From assembly GCA_029721515.1 (NCBI GenBank), contig CM056554.1, forward strand, positions 28,217,736 to 28,281,735: a stretch of 64,000 nucleotides of DNA, read 5' to 3'. The first letter of the stretch is position 1, and every line of letters begins with the position of its first letter. Below, one piece after another: positions 57,685 to 64,000 of the stretch. The notes beneath the pieces are model-generated. The model was not told the origin of the DNA and made no database searches. It saw only the letters and a program-made list of their open reading frames with translations. The DNA comes from Synanceia verrucosa (taxonomy: Eukaryota; Chordata; Actinopteri; Perciformes; Synanceiidae). The position numbers were made by a program, and so were the translations under genes.

Positions 57685-58716
57685 ATAATAATAATAATAA
57701 TAATAACTTTATTTATATAGCACCTTTAAAAACAGTGTTTACAAAGTGCTTGACAACAAAGCAGAAGCAGAGACGATCAGAGCATCTGAAGTCATGCCGG
57801 ACAGAGGCAGACCACGATAAAAACGATGATGATCAAACCAATAGACATGAAAATAATCAATTTAGAAAAATAAAAGCAATAAAAAGAAGTCATAAAAACA
57901 ATTTAAACAATAGAGCAGAGAAGTGTAAGACCAAAAGGTAACCCAAAATACGAATAAAATAAATAAAATACAGATACAATAAGGTGACATAAATAAATAG
58001 ATCAGTAAAATAAATTGTAAACTAGAAAGTAAAGATAAAAAGGAAAAGAAGAAAGCAGGAGACGACATCACAAAAAGACAAGTCTGTAAAAGTGAGTTTT
58101 AAGAAGTGATTTAAACGAAGTCACAGAGTCTGCAAGCCTTATCTCCTCGGGTAGGTCGCTCCAAAGTCGAGGGGCTCTGATAGAAAAGGCCCGGTCATCT
58201 TTTGATTTTAGTCTTGACTTTGGAACGGCCAAGAGGCCCCCACCCGAGGATCTAAGGCTGCGGACTGGCTCGTAAGGTGTCAACATTTCTGTTATGTAGG
58301 CTGGGGCCAAACCAAGACAAGCTTTAAAAGTGATCAGTAAAATCTTAAAATCAATTCTAAAACGGACAGGGAGCCAATGGAGAGAAGCTAAGACTGGGGT
58401 GATGTGATGTCGTCTGTTAAAACCAGTGAGAAGCCTAACTGCTGCATTTTGGACCAGCTGGAGGTGGGAGAGGGACTTTTGATTTATGCCTGAAAGGAAG
58501 GAGTTACAGTAATCGAGTCGTGAAAAAATGAACGCATGAATAACAGTTTCCAGATCAGATTGAGAAAGAATGGGTTTAATTTTGGAAATAGTTCTAAGTT
58601 GGAAGTAGCAGGACTGGGTTACTGATTTAATATGTTGGTCAAAAGTAAGACTAGAGTCGAATATGACACCCAGATTTCTGGCATAGAAGTGGCGAGCGGT
58701 CCAAGGTTCTTAGACA
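57685..58716 (-). mobile_element. L2-type LINE, 3' part
   Basis: The 3' end starts with (ATA)n and CTTTATTTATATAG on +. Minus-strand coding: the C-terminal MAPAYITEMLTPYEPVRSLR and RAFSIRAPRLWSDLPEEIRL (58068-58310). Upstream come LHWLPVRFRIDFKILLITFK, QLVQNAAVRLLTGFNRRHH and SRLDYCNSF (read from 58330-58560). It is interrupted at about 58716 and resumes at 59641. Confidence 0.82.
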
Positions 58717-59640
58717 CACAAGACACACGCCCTTTTGTGGGCGTGTGTCTTGTCCTCTCTGTCTGTTGTGCGTTTGTCTGGAGCTGGGCGGAGCTGGAGT
58801 TGATCACTCACCTGCACACGATCAGCAATCTGCAATCAAGCCACCTGCCACTCTCCCCTGCATATCAACCTGGTTGAGGCCGTTCTCATGTGAGGAAGGC
58901 CCCGTATTGTCTTGGCGTTGGCACCAAAACATGTATCGCTGTTTACACATCGTATTGTACCTCGGTTAGAGTATTTACATGTTGTTGCCGTAGCCTGTGT
59001 TGTTGCTGCTGTTGTTGTTGGTGTAAAAGTCGTAGGATCAGTAGTTGCTGGAACAAAAAGAAAATTAGCTCGGGTACCGCCATTGTTGTTGTGTCTGTGA
59101 CTATGTAGGTTGGGGGCGGGGAGGAGGAGGGGTGCCATGACGTCACTGTCTTTTGCGGACTCATCTATTTACACCAACTACGGCATGAAGACGAATACCC
59201 AGATATCCACCTGCAGACCCGTTTTCAAAAAAGAAAGCGGAGTCATGGACAAATACGCGTCTCCGTGTGTCAAGATCACCAGATCGATAGTTTATTTTAC
59301 CGGTGTCTTACAAATTCGTTCTTGTGTAAAGACCACCTCAGTTCACCACTCATCGCCAGATTATCAGCTTACCTCTGTGGTAGAAAGACGCAAATTGGCT
59401 CTGTAATCTTCTTCAAACTGTTTTGTATTCCTTCCTGCCAATCCTGACTGCACTCTCCATTCCCAGCTCCTGCCTTTGCCTGCTCTCGGACCCGGATCCA
59501 AAACAACCACCTCTGCACCACTCCAGCTCCAGTTCCAGCTCCAGCTCGAGCTCCAGTCCGAGCTCCATTATTCCTACACCCATTAAAGTCTTTTCTTTTG
59601 CAAACCAATCCTGCAGTTGTGTTGTCTGCATCGTAGGTCC
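58717..59640. mobile_element. Unclassified insertion splitting the LINE
   Basis: It separates the LINE's NKSKSEIILFSPP segment from its EIWVS segment. The left edge carries a 15-bp hairpin (58718-58753). The right part has 'cattaaagtcttttcttttg' followed by a TTGTGTTGTCTGC-type stretch, which would suit the polyadenylation end of an LTR. An ORF on + at 59110-59406 (DSSIYTNYGMKTNTQ...) has no family that I recognise. Confidence 0.4.
58718..58753. repeat. Perfect 15-bp inverted repeat (hairpin)
   Basis: acaagacacacgccc - ttttgt - gggcgtgtgtcttgt. A perfect stem with a 6-base loop at the junction between LINE and inserted sequence. Confidence 0.9.
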
Positions 59641-59765
59641 ACCTCCCATCAACCATGGCATGGTGTCTGTGTTTGGGGGACTGAACAAGATAATTTCTGA
59701 TTTTGATTTGTTAAGCTGTAGAAAATTTTGTGCCATCGAACAGTTAATATCATCAAGACAGTCTA
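59641..59765 (-). mobile_element. L2-type LINE, upstream segment up to the gap
   Basis: The minus strand reads DCLDDINCSMAQNFLQLNKS then KSEIILFSPPNTDTM, the segment just after the RT catalytic motif in this LINE family (LNKSKSEIILF). The upstream catalytic region would fall in the gap. Confidence 0.8.
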
Positions 59766-60265
59766 NNNNNNNNNNNNNNNNNNNNNNNNNNNNNNNNNNN
59801 NNNNNNNNNNNNNNNNNNNNNNNNNNNNNNNNNNNNNNNNNNNNNNNNNNNNNNNNNNNNNNNNNNNNNNNNNNNNNNNNNNNNNNNNNNNNNNNNNNNN
59901 NNNNNNNNNNNNNNNNNNNNNNNNNNNNNNNNNNNNNNNNNNNNNNNNNNNNNNNNNNNNNNNNNNNNNNNNNNNNNNNNNNNNNNNNNNNNNNNNNNNN
60001 NNNNNNNNNNNNNNNNNNNNNNNNNNNNNNNNNNNNNNNNNNNNNNNNNNNNNNNNNNNNNNNNNNNNNNNNNNNNNNNNNNNNNNNNNNNNNNNNNNNN
60101 NNNNNNNNNNNNNNNNNNNNNNNNNNNNNNNNNNNNNNNNNNNNNNNNNNNNNNNNNNNNNNNNNNNNNNNNNNNNNNNNNNNNNNNNNNNNNNNNNNNN
60201 NNNNNNNNNNNNNNNNNNNNNNNNNNNNNNNNNNNNNNNNNNNNNNNNNNNNNNNNNNNNNNNNN
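59766..60265. other. Assembly gap (500 N)
   Basis: Exactly 500 undetermined bases, a conventional placeholder length, so the true size is unknown. ORFs across it are artefacts. Confidence 0.99.
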
Positions 60266-60367
60266 TCACATGGCGGCCATCTTGACACAGGCAGCTTGCC
60301 CACTCACAACATGAATGTCTATGCTGCATGATCATTTAAATAACAATAGATTGCTTAATTTTAAACG

Positions 60368-60400
<33 letters not shown>

Positions 60401-61205
60401 TAAAAGCGCGATTTTTCCCATCGAAAATCCGAGCTTAGCTCTTCGTGGATGCCTCCGTTAGACGCGCCCAAGCGTTATGCCATATAAAAAATTCACACAG
60501 GCAAGCAGATTCGATCCTTTCTTCTTCTTTATTTTTATGCAAACTTAAAAACAATCTTACCAGGACGCTGACACATGAGGCTCTGATGATGCTTCTAATG
60601 TAGACCGAGTTCCCAAAATCCAAAAACACCAAAAGAATGCTTGACAGCGGTCTAAAACTGTATGGCTTCGTTCCAACAAAGAGCTCCGCCGGCCCCATTT
60701 ACCACACTAATAAAGTGCAGGTGCTGCAGTCACCTGCCCATGGTGAGGAGGGGCGTGCCCCTTAACACTAACCAAAATACCAATCAATAATTATTCGAAA
60801 TTAACTAACCATAACTAATAAAGTGAACAACAACAGTAACAAATTAGACGGTAAGAAAAATAAACATTTTGGCTCCAACATATACAAATATACTGAATGG
60901 ATGTATGTTTTCATGTAAAAAGCAGAAACGTTAAGAATACGACAACCACACGAAACCAGTTATTAAAAAAGTAGCATTCAATGATTGTGAAACATTTCTA
61001 AAAAGCTTGGGTCAAAAACATTTTTGCAATAATATGAACTGACATAGCCCTGCTCTTCCTGTGAAGCAGAACTTGTGTTGTACATACATGTACTGCATCA
61101 GTGTTTCTCAAACCTTTAAATTTCAACTCTGACAGTGTACAAATGGAACAAACAGGTCTATTTGTACCATGGTTCCATCTGTAAACTGTCAGGGTTACAG
61201 ACTTG
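60266..61205. other. Unassigned DNA with an (AC)n microsatellite
   Basis: An (AC)n tract lies at about 60376-60400. The segment 60401-60760 is less AT-rich, with 'gaggggcgtgcccctta' and a minus-strand ORF (60435-60698) that I do not recognise. Otherwise nothing named. Confidence 0.45.
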
Positions 61206-61209
61206 TATG

Positions 61210-61850
61210 GGTCAATAGAATATAATAGATTTTTTTTTTATTAATACCCCATTAGGGGAAACTCACCCACCACAGCAGCATAGACATGATACAGTAATAA
61301 AAAACAAACCACAACAAAGACATAAAAGAATAAGTAATAATAACAATTGTAACAGAATAATATTTACATATTTAAAATATGTACTAAGTAACAAGTAAGG
61401 AAAAGTATTTTAAATTGTAAATGAAATGTTAAACACAATTATAAGATGAATAGAATCTATTTTTACGATGAAATAAAATAGAAGTGAAAATATTTTGTGC
61501 AAAAGGAAGGACAGTGCGAACAGATTTGAAAACAAGGCAGTGATGGTAAAGAGTCCAGTTGTATTAACATCAGCCAGTGATGCTGATGTTGTAAAGTTTT
61601 ATTGCAGATGGTAGGAATGAGCTGCAGTAGCTCCTTCTAGCAGGGTGGAAGTCTGAGTCTGCAGCTGAAGGAGCTGCTTAAAGCCTCCACAGTCCATCAG
61701 AGGCTCAGAGGGGTTGTCCATGATGGAGGTGAGTTTTGCTGAAATCCTCCTGACACCCACCTCCTCTATGGAGTCCAGGGAGCAGTCCAGAACGGAGCCG
61801 ATCCAGGGCAGAGCTGACCAGCCTGAATAGTATACTGTGGTGAGATGGCC
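61210..61850 (-). mobile_element. Probable LINE 3' region
   Basis: Starts on + with a T-run and 'attaataccccattagggga' (a tail-like end) and closes with 'tccatgatggaggtgagttt', 'atcctcctgacacccacctc' and 'gtccagggagcagtccagaa', words common at 3' parts of fish LINEs read from the minus strand. No clean reading frame. Confidence 0.45.
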
Positions 61851-61929
61851 GCCGACGCTGGTGACTACATCTCCATCTAGCCTTTCTTATAAATATCTAT
61901 GGATCGGGTCACCGCTAGATGAGTCTTAA

Positions 61930-62160
61930 AAATCCACACACAAATGCAAGGTGATTCACAAATTAAAAGCACGTTGTAAATGCACGTTAGACAGTTCACA
62001 AATGTATTTCATGAAACTAACAAATATTTTCACATGCATACATTTGTGAATTTTCAAAATACATTTGTAAATATTCAGAATACATTTGTGGATTTTCAAA
62101 ATACATTTGTAAATACTCAGAATACGTTTGTGGATTTTCAAAATACACTTGTGAATCCTT
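61930..62160. repeat. 21-bp tandem repeat in 42-bp dimers
   Basis: At 62036-62157 six 21-base units alternate between '...gtgaattttcaaaat' and '...gtaaatattcagaat' types, each starting 'acatttgt'. Related single words ('ttcacaaatgtatttcatga') occur just before. Confidence 0.8.
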
Positions 62161-63605
62161 GTTTGTGTATTTATTCATTTCCGTGTTCATTTATTCTTTT
62201 TGAGACTGTTCTAGCTCCATAGTTTCATTGTATGACCATTCCAGCATTAAATCATTTCTTTAGTGCCATCTTGTGGTCGTTGACTTGCAGAACCTGGCTG
62301 CAGGGAGGGCAATGACCCGAGCATTTCTCAGCAGAGAGATCGACTTTCTAAGTCTTTTTCAGAGAGTACTAAGAAAGTCTTATTCACAAATGGACATGGG
62401 CATAAATGACTTGGTGTCATGTTGGCTTTCACTTGTGTGCCAGACAGGGAATGCAGTGTGTGACTGACACAGAAGGATGCCCAGAAACTACAGTAGGTGA
62501 GCTGTCACAAGATACAAGAAGAAATGGAAATGATCAATTAAACCAAATGTTGGAACAATGCAATGTCAAACAGCATGTGTTAGTGGGTCAAACCCAGCTT
62601 GTAAACCATAACACAAGACACAATGTGTTCGGATGTCTCACATTCACACTTTACAGATCTTGCTTGAGATTTAGAAACTGTGACAAACATGTCCTCTGTG
62701 GTTTCATGCAAAATATTTGCTGATGTCGTCGGTGAGAATAACAGATTTCACACCTGTTAAGAAGTGTCTCTTCACACATCCCCTCTGTAGTGTTATGTGT
62801 GATCGCTTGCAGAGACACAGGTACGGCAGGTGAGCTGGTAAATTAAGTGAACTCTTGGTTATGGGTTAAGCTTCAATTTTGTAAATACTTGAATCTGTTG
62901 AACTTATAAAACTACACATTTGCACGGTAAAAGGAGGTGGGGGAACTATATGCTCTATTGATTGACGCACAATAGCAGCATCTACAGAGGGGCAGATAAG
63001 ATCAGTAACACCCGCTGAGTCTTTTTTATGGGTTATCACAGTCACAGATTACAGTAAATACTATACATTTGCTCAGTATTTCTTTGCACAACTCCTTCTT
63101 GTTTGTATCATCTTGCTCACCTGCATGAAAGAGGATGAAAAGAACATTAAACCACACATGAAGCTGATTGCTTTTGTCACGGGTTCAAGTTCAAAATGAA
63201 AAACAAGCCATTATATCAGAGTATGGAACATTAGTTATGTCTTGTTTCATTTATTTCGTTTGACTGTAGACCTGTCCAGGGTTTTTCCCTGCCTTCTACT
63301 CATTACCGGGATACAGCATCGCCTCACCTTCCACCCTTCAAAGCTTAAAGAAAATAATTCATGAATGATTTTAGTTTCAAGACAAACTTCATTTTCACAT
63401 GTGGGTGCTAATGAGTATACTGTGTGTGCTCACAGGTTCACAGACAACCAGTTGTTCTTTGTACGTTTAATGGTAAATAAATGGTAAATTGAACGTAATG
63501 CAGTCTTCTTCTACGTGTATGTAAAATATGACATAGTTATGAGGTTCACATTCTGGGTGTGGGCAAACTGCCCGGCCCTCTCTGTACATCTTTACATCAT
63601 GTATA
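62161..63605. other. Unassigned DNA
   Basis: No gene recognised; ORFs at 62273-62467 and 62406-62723 lack signatures. At about 63270-63340 'acctgtccagggtttttccc' is a degenerate minus-strand trace of the dispersed repeat seen at 50545. Confidence 0.45.
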
Positions 63606-63609
63606 GGCT

Positions 63610-63717
63610 GGGTTTCCCAAAGGCATTTTATTTCTTCTAGCAGATCATATTCTTCCATGAATAGGCTTAACAGATTAACAGATTAACAGCTGATTAACAG
63701 CATGGTTTTGGGAAACC
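63610..63717. mobile_element. Small inverted-repeat element
   Basis: GGGTTTCCCAAA at 63610-63621 and TTTGGGAAACC at 63707-63717 form inverted termini around 85 bases that contain three 'agattaaca/tgattaaca' repeats. Such GTTTCCCA termini occur in Harbinger-like MITEs; the class is a guess. Confidence 0.4.
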
Positions 63718-64000
63718 TAGATCCACACCAATAAATAAAAATGAGACACAAAGTGAGAGACTTAGACTGGGACTTAGCCATTGAACTCAACATGTTATTG
63801 ACTTCTTTACCATCAAATCAGACAGTAACTCTTAAAACAATTTTCAAATGAAAACAACTGGTAGATACCTGTTAGCGCTTGAACTATTGGTGGTTTAATG
63901 TATTCTCCAGTAATTTAAAATCTGTGTTGTGAATGGACCACAATGAGACGTTTTTCTGATGACGCTTCAATTTCAATTAAAAACATACAGTTTGTGTAAA

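Noticed and set aside
59413..60335. ORFs of 185-302 residues across the gap
   Set aside because: Most codons are N; artefacts of the assembly gap.
63467..63658. Minus-strand 63-residue ORF (MEEYDLLEEIKCLW...)
   Set aside because: No homologue recognised; it overlaps the small inverted-repeat element, and I cannot support it as a gene.

Overview
The window is vertebrate nuclear DNA, almost certainly from a ray-finned (teleost, probably percomorph) fish. Two neuronal/cardiac-type genes with short exons and canonical GT-AG introns are buried in a dense mix of L2/CR1-type LINEs, Ty3/gypsy LTR elements, Tc1, piggyBac, CACTA and MITE copies plus many micro- and minisatellites. All these element types are typical of fish. 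There are no prokaryotic features, no tRNA or rRNA genes and no CRISPR. A 500-base assembly gap sits at 59766-60265.

The left half (about 490-33217, + strand) is the 3' part of a phospholipid phosphatase-related gene closest to plppr4 (PRG-1). Seven exons can be chained by reading phase: 492-549, 2365-2538, 4497-4632, 9666-9894, 28014-28632, 31013-31139 and 32292-33217 (stop). They encode the last transmembrane helices, with degenerate phosphatase motifs, and the long cytoplasmic tail. Its 5' exons lie left of the window. The introns carry three antisense gypsy pieces, one of them nearly whole (5123-9227), a large nest of elements (10705-24575), a Tc1 copy and a 37-bp minisatellite.

The nest is layered. 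An L2/CR1-like LINE on + (11950-24575) was split by a second + LINE (13977-16858), by a minus-strand LINE tail (about 12880-13055) and by a minus-strand LINE (16905-23540). That last LINE was itself split by a piggyBac transposon (18858-21903) flanked by TTAA. The piggyBac transposase keeps its three catalytic aspartates and Cys-rich tail, with one stop and one apparent frameshift.

The middle (33218-51428) is intergenic. It holds two MITEs, several tandem repeats and a second nest: an outer minus-strand LINE (42395-43525 plus 47665-48250) interrupted by a nearly intact minus-strand LINE (43526-47664). The inner LINE encodes a hydrophobic leader, a 2A-like ribosome-skipping motif (GDVELNPGP), a repeat-built Pro/Leu spacer, an APE endonuclease and a reverse transcriptase.

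The right part (51429-57244, - strand) is the 3' end of an ERG-type potassium channel gene, most like KCNH2. Eight phase-compatible exons encode most of the cyclic-nucleotide-binding homology domain, the tail and the C-terminal tetramerising coiled coil. The two genes are convergent. The channel's last visible exon runs into a MITE whose terminus supplies the last residues and stop. From 57300 to 64000 there are Tc1 and LINE remnants, a possible LTR-like insertion, the gap and unassigned AT-rich DNA. The channel's membrane exons are not in the window.
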